From: Flavobacterium sp.
GTDB taxonomy: Bacteria; Bacteroidota; Bacteroidia; Flavobacteriales; Flavobacteriaceae
Direction of reading: 5' to 3'
Assembly (NCBI RefSeq): GCF_029945805.1
Contig: NZ_JAQSDH010000044.1
Coordinates: forward strand, 62,001 to 126,000
Length of the DNA stretch: 64,000 nucleotides
Shown: positions 55,565-64,000 of the stretch, in pieces
Position numbering within the stretch: position 1 is the first letter of the stretch
Layout: every line of letters begins with the position of its first letter
Made by a program: the position numbers and the translations under genes
The notes under the pieces: generated by a model
Database searches by the model: none
Told to the model about the DNA's origin: nothing
The model's input: the letters and a program-made list of their open reading frames with translations, nothing else

Positions 55565-55972
55565 ATGTTTAGACCACAAACCTATTATTTGATTATTTGC
55601 TTAGTAGTAACTAGCGTTTTACCTTTTGTATTTCCATTATGGAAAGATGCAGCCGGAAAACCTTTTTATTTTATGGCCGATACAGTGTACGTCACGCTTT
55701 TCGGACTTAGTAACACCCTAACTTTACTTAGCATTTTTTCACATAAAAAAAGACAACAACAATTTGTCATGGGCAGATTGAATATGATATTGAATTTAAT
55801 TTTATTAGGATTATTTGTGTATCGAACACTAACTGCATCTGGAGAAACAGCTATTTCTGAGAAGGGTGTTGGGATGTTCTTACCTATTATTTCTATCGTA
55901 TTTTTGGTTTTGGCCAACAAAGCCATTAAAAAGGACGAAGATCTCGTAAAATCTGTGGATCGACTGCGATAA
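55565..55972 (+). CDS. DUF4293 four-helix membrane protein
   Basis: 135 residues from the ATG at 55565 (MFRPQTYYLII); codons upstream to 55454 are unlike protein. Four transmembrane helices, the second and third around FGLSNTLTLLSIF and NLILLGLFVYR, with KKRQQQFVMGRLN between them, the DUF4293 pattern. A small inner-membrane protein of unknown role, often encoded beside rho in this group. Confidence 0.85.
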   Translation: MFRPQTYYLIICLVVTSVLPFVFPLWKDAAGKPFYFMADTVYVTLFGLSNTLTLLSIFSHKKRQQQFVMGRLNMILNLILLGLFVYRTLTASGETAISEKGVGMFLPIISIVFLVLANKAIKKDEDLVKSVDRLR

Positions 55973-56001
55973 ACCTATAAACTTAGTTTTTTAGTGCTGC
56001 A

Positions 56002-56031
56002 AAAAACCCGAGCCAATGGTTCGGGTTTTTT
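56002..56031. terminator. Bidirectional terminator
   Basis: AAAAACCCGA and TCGGGTTTTT, 10-bp stem with 9-base loop between convergent genes. Confidence 0.92.
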
Positions 56032-56081
56032 ATTTGCTCTGAACTTATTTCAGATTCTCTTCTCTGTTTTAGATTCTAAAT

Positions 56082-57989
56082 CTATATTTTCCCATCTTTT
56101 ATTTCGTCCACTATTTCAGGATTTAGCAATGTTGAAGTATCTCCAAAATTACTAAAATCACCTTCAGCTATCTTCCGCAATATTCTACGCATAATTTTTC
56201 CAGATCGTGTTTTTGGTAAGCCTGAAACAAACTGAATTTTATCAAGTTTAGAAATTGGTCCAATTTGATCCGAAACTAATTGGTTAATCTCTTTAGCCAA
56301 ATTAACTTTATCGCGACTTTCACCTACTTCTTTTAAAATAATAAAACCGTATAAAGCATTTCCTTTTATGTCATGTGGAAAACCTACGATGGCACTTTCT
56401 GCAACTGCTGGATGCTCATTGATAGCATCTTCAATTGGTGCCGTTCCTAAATTGTGTCCCGAAACGATGATTACATCATCTACTCTTCCAGTGATTCGGT
56501 AATACCCAACTTCATCTCGTAAAGCCCCATCCCCAGTGAAATATTTACCTGGAAAAGCGGTAAAGTAGGTTTCTTTATAACGTTGGTGATCATTCCAGAT
56601 CGTTCGCGCTATGGCGGGCCAAGGGAATTTTATACACAAACTTCCCGTAACCTGATTGCCTTCAATTTCGTTGCGTAATTCGTCCATTAAAACAGGTTGA
56701 ATTCCAGGTAATGGTAACGAAGCGTAAGTTGGTTTTGTTGGGGTTACAAACGGAATTGGTGAAATCATAATTCCACCTGTTTCGGTTTGCCACCAAGTAT
56801 CTACTAGTGGACACCGTTTTCCGCCTACATGATCATTATACCAATGCCATGCTTCTTCATTTATAGGTTCTCCAACGGATCCAATCACTTTCAATGATTT
56901 TAAAGGAAAACGCTGTACATAATCGAGATTTTCTTTCGCCAAAGCTCGAATTGCGGTGGGAGCTGTATAGAATTGTGTCACGTTATGCTTTTCTATTACT
57001 TCCCAAAAACGACTGTAATCTGGATAAGAAGGTACACCCTCAAAAATTACTGTAGTTGCTCCATTCAAAAGGGGTCCGTAAAGTATATAGGAATGCCCTG
57101 TAATCCAACCAATATCGGCAGTACACCAAAAAATATCATTTTCTTCGTAAGCAAAAACATTTTTAAAAGTATAGGCAGTATATACCATATAACCAGCAGT
57201 AGAATGAACCATTCCTTTTGGTTTTCCCGTCGAACCTGATGTATAAAGTATAAATAAAGGATCTTCTGCGTCCATGATTTCGGCAACATTGTTAGGAATA
57301 GCTGCATCCAACAAAGGCTGTAACCAAATATCGCGTCCTTCTTTCATCGTAACTTTAGTATCAGTTCTTTTAACAACTAAAACTTTCTCTACACACGGCG
57401 TTTTTTCAATAGCTTCATCGATAATAACTTTCAAATCAATGGTTTTTTCTCCACGATAACTTCCATCAGAAGTGATAACCATTTTACAATCGCAGTCATT
57501 AATTCGAGCCGCAACCGCTGAAGCTGAAAATCCTGCAAAGACAACCGAATGTACCGCTCCAATTCGGGCGCAAGCCAAAGTAGCAATAGCCAATTCGGGA
57601 ATCATTGGTAAATAAATACAAACTCGATCTCCCTTTTTTACACCTTGATCGCGAAGCACATTAGCCATTCGAGCTACTCGATCATAAAGTTCGTTGTAGG
57701 TTATATGAAGAGCATCTTCATCGGGATTATTAGGTTCGAAAATGATCGCAGTTTTATCTCCTCGTCTTGCTAAATGTCTGTCGATACAATTTTTAGTGAT
57801 ATTTACCTTGGCATCAACGAACCATTTAAACTTCGCTTCTTCAAAATTAACTTCAAAAACCTTTTCCCATTTTTGGTACCAAGTAAAATTCTCATCGGCA
57901 ATCTTATCCCAAAATTTTCGGGGTTCTCGAACCGATTTCTTATACATTTTAAAATAATGTTCCAGATTATCTATTTTGTAATAACTCAT
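56082..57989 (-). CDS. acs: Acetyl-CoA synthetase (AMP-forming)
   Basis: Activates acetate with ATP and CoA to acetyl-CoA. 635 residues. Adenylation core with YTSGSTGKPKG (about 256-266) and WWQTETGG (about 407-414), acetate-pocket Trp in that motif, TGDG and GRVDDVI, and the acetylatable K598 in PKTRSGKIMRR. Same strand and close to a paralogue (58079-59974), REC protein and symporter kinase, which are likely its regulators. 104 bases downstream of the paralogue. Confidence 0.95.
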   Translation of the reverse strand: MSYYKIDNLEHYFKMYKKSVREPRKFWDKIADENFTWYQKWEKVFEVNFEEAKFKWFVDAKVNITKNCIDRHLARRGDKTAIIFEPNNPDEDALHITYNELYDRVARMANVLRDQGVKKGDRVCIYLPMIPELAIATLACARIGAVHSVVFAGFSASAVAARINDCDCKMVITSDGSYRGEKTIDLKVIIDEAIEKTPCVEKVLVVKRTDTKVTMKEGRDIWLQPLLDAAIPNNVAEIMDAEDPLFILYTSGSTGKPKGMVHSTAGYMVYTAYTFKNVFAYEENDIFWCTADIGWITGHSYILYGPLLNGATTVIFEGVPSYPDYSRFWEVIEKHNVTQFYTAPTAIRALAKENLDYVQRFPLKSLKVIGSVGEPINEEAWHWYNDHVGGKRCPLVDTWWQTETGGIMISPIPFVTPTKPTYASLPLPGIQPVLMDELRNEIEGNQVTGSLCIKFPWPAIARTIWNDHQRYKETYFTAFPGKYFTGDGALRDEVGYYRITGRVDDVIIVSGHNLGTAPIEDAINEHPAVAESAIVGFPHDIKGNALYGFIILKEVGESRDKVNLAKEINQLVSDQIGPISKLDKIQFVSGLPKTRSGKIMRRILRKIAEGDFSNFGDTSTLLNPEIVDEIKDGKI

Positions 57990-58078
57990 TGTAAATCTAA
58001 TTTAATATTCGTTTTATTAAGGTAAATATACTTATTCTAAGTATGTACCAATTATTTTTTTTGCTAAATTACTATAGC

Positions 58079-59974
58079 TCATTTATAGCTTCCAATTTTG
58101 GTTTTTGCCAGTTCTTCTTGAATCTCGGCAATAATCGCTTCATCATCTATAGTGGATGGTACTTGAAAATTTTCACCATCAACAATACTTCGCAATAGCT
58201 TGCGTAATATTTTTCCGGAGCGCGTCTTTGGTAAACGTTGTACTACAATCACATCGCGCAAAGCAGCCACGGCACCAATTTGTTCTCTGACTAACTGAAC
58301 AATTTCGTATTGTAGTTGAAAATGTTCTATCTCTTCTCCTAATTTAGTTACTACTAATGCCAATGGAATTTGTCCTTTTAACTCGTCATTAATTCCAATC
58401 ACGGCGCATTCTGCAACCGAATGATGTGAAGCCACTATTTCTTCCATTTCAGCTGTAGAAAGTCGGTGACCGGCCACATTAATAACATCGTCCACTCTAC
58501 CCGTAACATAAATGTATCCATCTGCATCTTTATAACCGCCATCGCCTGAAAAATAATAGCCTGGAAACCGATTTAAATAACTTGATTGAAAACTTGGATG
58601 ATCTTTCCAGATATCGAGTAATGTTCCGGGAGGCAAAGGCAATTTAATGACCAAATACCCTTCCTCGTTTGGCTCAAGTTCCAGACCGTTTTCACCTACT
58701 ATTTGAATATCATAACCACAGACTGCTTTTCCGGTAGAACCGGGTTTGATTGGCAAGTACTCCACGCCCATCATGTTGGCAATCATCGGCCAGCCGGATT
58801 CCGTTTGCCACCAATGATCAATAGCAGGAATCGGAATGTGTGCTCTATACCATTCTAAAGTAGCCACGTCACAACGTTCACCCGCTAAAAATTGGGTTCG
58901 TAACGAACTCAAATCATATTGCTTTATGAATTCTCCATTAGGGTCTTCTTTCTTGATCGCTCTTATTGCTGTTGGCGCGGTAAACATAGCACAAACTTTA
59001 TGTTCTTCGATGATCCGCCAAAACGTACTAGCATCCGGAGTTCTAATAGGTTTTCCTTCAAATATGACGGAAGTATTTCGATTAATCAATGGACCGTAAA
59101 CGATAAAACTGTGGCCAACGACCCAGCCCACATCTGAAGCAGCCCAAAAAACTTCTCCTTCGTTCACGCCGTAAATCTTTTGCATTGAAAATTTAAGTGC
59201 TGTGGCATAGCCGCCTGTGTCTCGTAAAATCCCTTTTGGTTTTCCTGTAGTGCCCGAAGTATACAAGACATAAAGTGGATGTGTAGACTCAACCGGAACA
59301 CAAGGCGTTTCCTCAGAACCGTATACTAAGGCATCATAATCGACATCGTATTTTTTAAACGGAATTCTAGCGCCAAGTTTGCGATTTAAGACCACCACTT
59401 TTTTAGGTTTGTGAGTAGCTTGTGCAATGGCTTCGTCAACTAGGGGTTTATAAGCAATTAGCCGGTCGATTTCAATACCAGAGGAAGCTGTGAGTATAAC
59501 CCGAGGTTTACAATCGTCAATTCGAATTGCCAACTCATGTGGAGCAAAGCCTCCAAAAACTACGGAATGTGTAACTCCAATTCGGGCACAAGCCAACATC
59601 GCAAAAGCCGCTTGTGGAATCATTGGCATATAGATAATAGCGGTTTCTCCTTTTTTTAATCCTAAAGAAAGTAAACCACCTGCCAATTTAGCAACTTCTG
59701 ATTTGACTTCGCTGTAAGTATATTTCTTAATAGTTTGGGTTACTGGCGAATCATAAATGTAGGCAATTTGGTCGCCATAACCATCCTGGATGTGTTTGTC
59801 TACAGCCAAATAGCAACAATTGAGCAGGCCGTCCTGATACCAAAGTGGATAATCATTGGCATCTTGAGAAAGTATGGTAGTGGGTTTTTGATACCAATCA
59901 ATTGCATCGGCTTGCTCTGCCCAAAATTGGACCGGATTTTCAATACTCTTTTTATAAAATTCTTCGTAGTTCAT
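58079..59974 (-). CDS. prpE: Propionyl-CoA synthetase-like acyl-CoA synthetase
   Basis: 631 residues, AMP-forming. YTSGTTGKPKG and DHWWQTESGWPM, the latter typical of PrpE-type enzymes (Gly-Trp after Ser) where Acs has Gly-Gly; K588 in PKTRSGKILRK. About one third identical in pattern to the acs product. Propionate or another short acid is the likely substrate; acetoacetate is the main alternative. It is encoded 21 bases after the REC protein gene on the same strand. Confidence 0.85.
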   Translation of the reverse strand: MNYEEFYKKSIENPVQFWAEQADAIDWYQKPTTILSQDANDYPLWYQDGLLNCCYLAVDKHIQDGYGDQIAYIYDSPVTQTIKKYTYSEVKSEVAKLAGGLLSLGLKKGETAIIYMPMIPQAAFAMLACARIGVTHSVVFGGFAPHELAIRIDDCKPRVILTASSGIEIDRLIAYKPLVDEAIAQATHKPKKVVVLNRKLGARIPFKKYDVDYDALVYGSEETPCVPVESTHPLYVLYTSGTTGKPKGILRDTGGYATALKFSMQKIYGVNEGEVFWAASDVGWVVGHSFIVYGPLINRNTSVIFEGKPIRTPDASTFWRIIEEHKVCAMFTAPTAIRAIKKEDPNGEFIKQYDLSSLRTQFLAGERCDVATLEWYRAHIPIPAIDHWWQTESGWPMIANMMGVEYLPIKPGSTGKAVCGYDIQIVGENGLELEPNEEGYLVIKLPLPPGTLLDIWKDHPSFQSSYLNRFPGYYFSGDGGYKDADGYIYVTGRVDDVINVAGHRLSTAEMEEIVASHHSVAECAVIGINDELKGQIPLALVVTKLGEEIEHFQLQYEIVQLVREQIGAVAALRDVIVVQRLPKTRSGKILRKLLRSIVDGENFQVPSTIDDEAIIAEIQEELAKTKIGSYK

Positions 59975-59995
59975 TGTGTGTTGTTGTTTACTCGA

Positions 59996-60355
59996 TTATA
60001 ATAATTCGTTGACCTGCTCGACAATTTTTTTGACCGAGAATGGTTTGGTTAAATACGCATCGGCACCGAGACTTAATCCTTTTTGGATGTCGCTCTCTTT
60101 GTTTTTGGCCGATAGGAAAATGACTTTGGTATGCTTAAAATTGGTGTCTTTCTTAATCTGTTCCAGAGTAGCGTACCCATCTACCATAGGCATCATAACA
60201 TCAAGTATGATTACATCTGGATACGTGGATTTCAGGATATCTAAGGCTTCCTGACCGTCGCGGGCAATAAATACTTCAAAATTGTTTTTCTTAAAGGTGT
60301 ATTCCAAAGACATAACAATATTTGGTTCATCGTCTACAATTAATATTTTCTTCAT
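59996..60355 (-). CDS. Stand-alone response regulator receiver protein
   Basis: 119 residues, receiver domain only: acidic pair D8/D9, phospho-acceptor D52, switch S82 and K104 all present. No output domain. Encoded 11 bases after the symporter-kinase gene, so it is its likely partner. It could act by protein contact, or as a phosphate relay to an unlinked regulator. Confidence 0.93.
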   Translation of the reverse strand: MKKILIVDDEPNIVMSLEYTFKKNNFEVFIARDGQEALDILKSTYPDVIILDVMMPMVDGYATLEQIKKDTNFKHTKVIFLSAKNKESDIQKGLSLGADAYLTKPFSVKKIVEQVNELL

Positions 60356-60366
60356 AACTACTGAAT

Positions 60367-63054
60367 TTATTCGGTTTTTTTGAGCAAGGTAAACGCTATA
60401 CAGGCTCCTTTAACAGCAGGCATAACCTCTATTTTTCCCCCGTGATGCTCTACAATTTGTTTGCAAATGGCTAATCCCAATCCGCTGCCAACCGGTTTTT
60501 TAATATTTTGATTCATGGATTGATAAAACTTATCAAAAATAATTTCATAATCGTTCGGGGTGATTCCTTTACCGTTATCGTGCACACTAGTTTGGATGAA
60601 ATTTTCTTTTTCAACTACTTGAATGGTAATTAGTCCTTCGTTTTCGGGACAGAATTTTATCGCATTCGAAATTAAATTCGTCATTACTTGCACGATTCGG
60701 TCTTCATCATAAAAAGCGGTTACTTTATCTTTAGATTCGGTATGAATTGTTATTTTTTTGTTTCGGATAAGATGCTGCAATGGCTCTACGGCGTTTTCGA
60801 TAGTTTTGATCAAATTGTGTTTCGCTGGATAAATAGTTTGCTTACCCGTTTCAAATTTTTCTAAATCGAGAATCTTATCAATCAATCGGTTCAATCGGTC
60901 TGATTCCGAAATGATGTTTTGCAGAAATTGTTTTCTTAGTTCATCCGGAATATCATCGTCATCGTGAAGGATTTCGCTGGCAGCACGAATAGCGGTTATT
61001 GGCGTGCGTAATTCATGTGTTACCGTGTCTAAAAATTCATCTTTTTGTTGGTCTTTGGTTACCAACGATTGATTGGCTAGTTGCAATTTGGCACTGATTT
61101 TTTTTAGCTCGTTAGAAGTCTCAGTCAGTTTCTTATTAATGATGATGTTTTCTTTAGATTCCTCCAAAATTTTCAATACTTCAGGCAAAGTAATTTTCTC
61201 TTCTTTTACCACACTGGCAATCAGAATTCGCGCCGAAGCCGTTCCGATATGACCTGTCAGTAAATTTTCTGAAAACTTAACCAAACGCGCATCCGCTAGT
61301 TTCTGGTCTTTAGCGACATTGTATTTCAAGTTGAAAATAGTCAAAGCACGCTTGGTTCGTTCTTCGCCTAGGAATCGAATCAATACTTTCTCAATATCAC
61401 TAGTATATGCGGTTCCTTTCCACACAAAAGCATTCTCATGATTGGTGATGTATTTGTTGATGTCGATAAACATCTCAGCATAATTGCGCTCGCGATAATT
61501 ACCTTTAAAACTAACAGACACTGAAAAATAAACCACACTATTAAACAGTAGGCTCCAAAACAAAGCATGTTGGACTGGCTGCAAGTAATCCAATCCAAAC
61601 AATTGGAACGGTTTTAGCAAATAAAAGCCCATAAAACCTTCCGATATGAAAGTGCTGTTTTCATTGCTAATCCCAATAGAATATGGCGCTAACAACGTAT
61701 AAATGCAAATTAGGAATCCGATAATAATGCCATAGACAGCACCAAGACGGGAACCCCTTCGCCAAAACAAAGCTCCGAAAAAAGCAGGTGCCAATTGGGC
61801 AATAATCACAAAAGCAATCAATCCGATGGAAACCAAACTGTAATCTAACCCAAAGAAACGGTAAATGAGATAGGCCAAAATAATCAAACTAAAAATACCA
61901 ATTTTTCGGCTGTTGACGATGGTTTTACTACTAATAGTTTGTTCTTTACTTTTCAGTTTTCCTAGTAAGTTGTATGGAATCAATATGTTATTAGTAATCA
62001 TAGTTGACAAACCAATAGAGGAAACTACAATCATAGAAATAGCTGCCGAAAATCCACCTAAAAATACTAAAACCGTCAGTGTAGTATTATTAAATAATTG
62101 CGGAATTAAAAGGGAATAAAAATCGGAATTCACATTTTGGTTTTGGAATAAGATATTCCCGCCCCAAGCTATTGGATACACAAAAATATTGAAAATCAAA
62201 AGATACAGAGGAAACAACCAAATGGCTTTATTCACGTGGTTTTCCTTATTGTTTTCTATTACAGCAACCTGAAATTGTCTTGGTAATAAAAAGATTGCAA
62301 ACATTGACAATACACAAAGCAAAAACCAGTTAATTACTTGTGGCAAACCGCCAATAGTGTTCTTTTCTTTGAAATGTTCTAAAACGGAGGCTTTTTGGTA
62401 AATATCATCAAAACCATCAAAGACAAAGAAAGTAACATATACTCCGATGATGACAAAGAAGACCAATTTTAAAACGCTTTCCATTGCTACTGCCGTTACA
62501 ATTCCTTTTCGCTTTTCAGAAGCATCAACATAACGGGTTCCGTAGTAAGAGGCAAATAATGCTAATGCGACCGCCACATAAGTAGTGGTATCATCAAAAA
62601 TATAATGACTCGTTTTCGTCTTGGTCACCACATGAAAGGTCTCAGCAATCGCTTTTAATTGCAAGGCGATATAAGGTAAAATCCCAGTTAAACAAATTAC
62701 GGTAACTATGGCTCCTAAGAATCGGCTGTTGCCGTAGCGAAGTGAGATAAAATCGGCTATACTAGAGATTTTGTTAACTCTAGATATGCGAATAATTTTT
62801 TTTAGAATTACGATCCACGACGGAATAATAATTATTGGGCCCAAGTAAATACTAATGTAACTCAAACCACTTTCTGCAGCCAAGCCGATGCTACCATAAT
62901 ACGTCCAAGCAGTGCAGTATACAGCCAGTGAAAGCGAATATACATACGGATTGACTGTCCATTTGCTGTTGCCTTTTTTTTCTGCCCAATGTGCCATGAA
63001 AAAGAGCATGGCCAAGTAGACTGAGAGAATCAGAAGTAAAACAGCACTATTCAT
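60367..63054 (-). CDS. Sodium/solute symporter-sensor histidine kinase fusion (CrbS/CbrA type)
   Basis: 895 residues. Residues 1-~500 are a sodium:solute symporter domain with about 13 transmembrane helices. A STAC-like helix follows near 590 (FSENLLTGHIGTASARILIA), then a coiled coil, DHp with H680 (VTHELRTPITAI), and ATPase with N box (TNLISNAIKF), DNGKGIT and GSGLGLAI. CrbS-type kinases sense or import acetate and control acs in Vibrio and Pseudomonas. Here the neighbours are acyl-CoA synthetases, so the same role is likely. No PAS domain is seen. Its start overlaps the preceding small gene by 8 bases. Confidence 0.93.
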   Translation of the reverse strand: MNSAVLLLILSVYLAMLFFMAHWAEKKGNSKWTVNPYVYSLSLAVYCTAWTYYGSIGLAAESGLSYISIYLGPIIIIPSWIVILKKIIRISRVNKISSIADFISLRYGNSRFLGAIVTVICLTGILPYIALQLKAIAETFHVVTKTKTSHYIFDDTTTYVAVALALFASYYGTRYVDASEKRKGIVTAVAMESVLKLVFFVIIGVYVTFFVFDGFDDIYQKASVLEHFKEKNTIGGLPQVINWFLLCVLSMFAIFLLPRQFQVAVIENNKENHVNKAIWLFPLYLLIFNIFVYPIAWGGNILFQNQNVNSDFYSLLIPQLFNNTTLTVLVFLGGFSAAISMIVVSSIGLSTMITNNILIPYNLLGKLKSKEQTISSKTIVNSRKIGIFSLIILAYLIYRFFGLDYSLVSIGLIAFVIIAQLAPAFFGALFWRRGSRLGAVYGIIIGFLICIYTLLAPYSIGISNENSTFISEGFMGFYLLKPFQLFGLDYLQPVQHALFWSLLFNSVVYFSVSVSFKGNYRERNYAEMFIDINKYITNHENAFVWKGTAYTSDIEKVLIRFLGEERTKRALTIFNLKYNVAKDQKLADARLVKFSENLLTGHIGTASARILIASVVKEEKITLPEVLKILEESKENIIINKKLTETSNELKKISAKLQLANQSLVTKDQQKDEFLDTVTHELRTPITAIRAASEILHDDDDIPDELRKQFLQNIISESDRLNRLIDKILDLEKFETGKQTIYPAKHNLIKTIENAVEPLQHLIRNKKITIHTESKDKVTAFYDEDRIVQVMTNLISNAIKFCPENEGLITIQVVEKENFIQTSVHDNGKGITPNDYEIIFDKFYQSMNQNIKKPVGSGLGLAICKQIVEHHGGKIEVMPAVKGACIAFTLLKKTE

Positions 63055-63241
63055 CGTATCGTTTAATTATTATGAATGATAATAACACTGAAAACGCCCA
63101 AATAGAAAAGATATAAATATAGATAATTGGAAATCCCAACAATGACTTAGCTGAATCAAATAGCAATACAATAGGAATGTTAAGCCCTATTAGCAATGCC
63201 ATAGATAAAATAACTAATTTTTGTTGGTGTCTTTTTTTCAT
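63047..63241 (-). CDS. Small two-helix membrane protein overlapping the kinase gene
   Basis: 64 residues: basic N-terminus, two transmembrane helices (about 9-27 and 36-58), then KRYDE. Its stop overlaps the kinase start by 8 bases, suggesting translational coupling. Such small proteins accompany sodium/solute symporters; it may be an accessory subunit. No name. Confidence 0.75.
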   Translation of the reverse strand: MKKRHQQKLVILSMALLIGLNIPIVLLFDSAKSLLGFPIIYIYIFSIWAFSVLLSFIIIKRYDE

Positions 63242-63305
63242 CTTATTTAAATTACCAAAAGCTCTTATTGAATAAGAGCCTTTGGATAACTAACAAATTA
63301 TAACA

Positions 63306-63530
63306 TTAATCGTAATCTTCATCATATTCGTCGGTTACACAATAATAACCAAACAATGCCAATCCGGTTACGATGAGCGGTAACAAGATAAAGAAAATGA
63401 TAATCCCAAAAACTAAATCTTCTTGTTTACCAGAAGTAAGTTTACTTCCGAAAATACCGATACTGTAATAGGCTACTGCTATTGCTAGAACTATCCATAT
63501 AAATCCTAAATATTTTTTTACTGTGTTCAT
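63306..63530 (-). CDS. Small membrane protein next to the MFS transporter
   Basis: 74 residues: two transmembrane helices (about 8-27 and 41-62) and a strongly acidic tail (DEYDEDYD). Sits 12 bases after the MFS transporter gene. I associate this shape with the DUF6814 group; not verified. Probable accessory protein of the transporter. Confidence 0.72.
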   Translation of the reverse strand: MNTVKKYLGFIWIVLAIAVAYYSIGIFGSKLTSGKQEDLVFGIIIFFILLPLIVTGLALFGYYCVTDEYDEDYD

Positions 63531-63542
63531 AATTGCTTTATA

Positions 63543-64000
63543 TTATTCGTGAAGAGTATTAATTTTTCTATCGATGTAAATCATTCCTATGACAAAACAG
63601 ACGGCGGCTATTCCAATAGGATACCATAGTCCTTCCAAATAGAATTGTGGGTCACCCGCATCTTTTGCCGAAGTTACGAAATAGGTAGATATGGCCGGTA
63701 GTAATCCACCGAATATTCCGTTACCAACATGGTAAGGCAATGACATCGAAGTATATCGAATCTTCGTTGGGAACATTTCGACTAAAAATGCTGCAATCGG
63801 TCCATAAACCATTGTTACAAAAATGACTTGAAGAAACACTAAGAAAATCAACATCATCCGATCATTATTTGTGATGGTTTTAGTGACTTTAGTTTCAATT
63901 TTATCTTTGCCCTTGTCGTCTTGCAGTAACTTCCCGCTTTCGAAATGTTTGGTTTTGATTTCTTCAACAGTAGTACCATCAGCATAGGCTTTGTTGGTTG
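63543..64000 (-). CDS. MFS transporter, C-terminal part (5' end beyond window)
   Basis: The frame is open to base 64000, so the first two thirds lie outside. Visible: a hydrophilic loop with many Lys/Asp, then helices with VYGPIAAFLVEMFPTKIRYT, a GxxxEMFPTxxRYT-type MFS motif, and GNGIFGGLLPAIS. Resembles proline/betaine or short-chain acid transporters of the metabolite:H+ symporter group. First gene of the unit that leads to the symporter kinase and acs; the substrate is likely an organic acid. About 152 codons visible. Confidence 0.85.
   Translation of the reverse strand, partial: TNKAYADGTTVEEIKTKHFESGKLLQDDKGKDKIETKVTKTITNNDRMMLIFLVFLQVIFVTMVYGPIAAFLVEMFPTKIRYTSMSLPYHVGNGIFGGLLPAISTYFVTSAKDAGDPQFYLEGLWYPIGIAAVCFVIGMIYIDRKINTLHE

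Overview
The window looks like a stretch of a Flavobacterium-type chromosome (Bacteroidota). The DNA is AT-rich. The Bacteroidota -7 promoter box TAnnTTTG recurs upstream of genes (oxyR, kup, SRP RNA, rhodopsin, glutaminyl cyclase). Family-typical genes are present: a type IX secretion C-terminal domain, DUF349, DUF4293, DUF4920, a LETM1-related protein and a Rho with a long Asn-rich insert. Both ends cut genes: clpB on the left (5' end missing) and an MFS transporter on the right (5' end missing, minus strand).

Layout. 0-13.2 kb is mostly core: clpB, a periplasmic Cu/Zn superoxide dismutase, a carbonic anhydrase/SulP transporter operon beside an OxyR regulator, three tandem paralogous genes for ~65-residue proteins, a DUF4920/cytochrome c/mnmD operon and ilvE. 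13.2-16.8 kb is an accessory pocket: a decayed gene, an outer membrane protein, a retropepsin-like protein and a DUF3667 gene broken by one TGA. 16.8-33.2 kb returns to core genes: an ECF sigma operon, kup, an RsmB-like methyltransferase, a secreted endonuclease, DUF349 and pyrRB. 33.2-38.5 kb is a second accessory pocket: an XRE regulator divergent from a membrane-tethered Ntn hydrolase with two palindromic operators between them, a propeller lipoprotein broken by a TGG-to-TGA change, a metalloprotease and a methyltransferase. The two pockets share a ~65 bp intergenic repeat that follows four of these accessory genes.

38.5-56 kb holds a histidine kinase with nine 21-residue repeats, an ABC-F ATPase, a fructose-6-phosphate aldolase-like enzyme, a dipeptide epimerase downstream of the SRP RNA gene, a glutaminyl cyclase, a divergent proteorhodopsin/blh pair, dnaK, an FAD oxidoreductase and rho. 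56-64 kb is one coherent minus-strand unit for short-chain acid use: an MFS transporter, two small membrane proteins, a symporter-histidine kinase fusion of the CrbS type, a stand-alone receiver protein, a propionyl-CoA synthetase-like enzyme and acetyl-CoA synthetase.

How the parts work together. Proteorhodopsin (proton-pump motif D88/T92/E99, Schiff-base K224) and Blh (which makes retinal from beta-carotene) form a minimal light-driven proton pump module; the carotenoid genes are not in this window. SulP plus beta-carbonic anhydrase suggest bicarbonate uptake and interconversion. The 56-64 kb unit suggests sensing, uptake and activation of acetate or propionate. No rRNA, tRNA, CRISPR array, transposase or phage gene was seen. 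All assignments come from reading motifs by eye; no database search was run.
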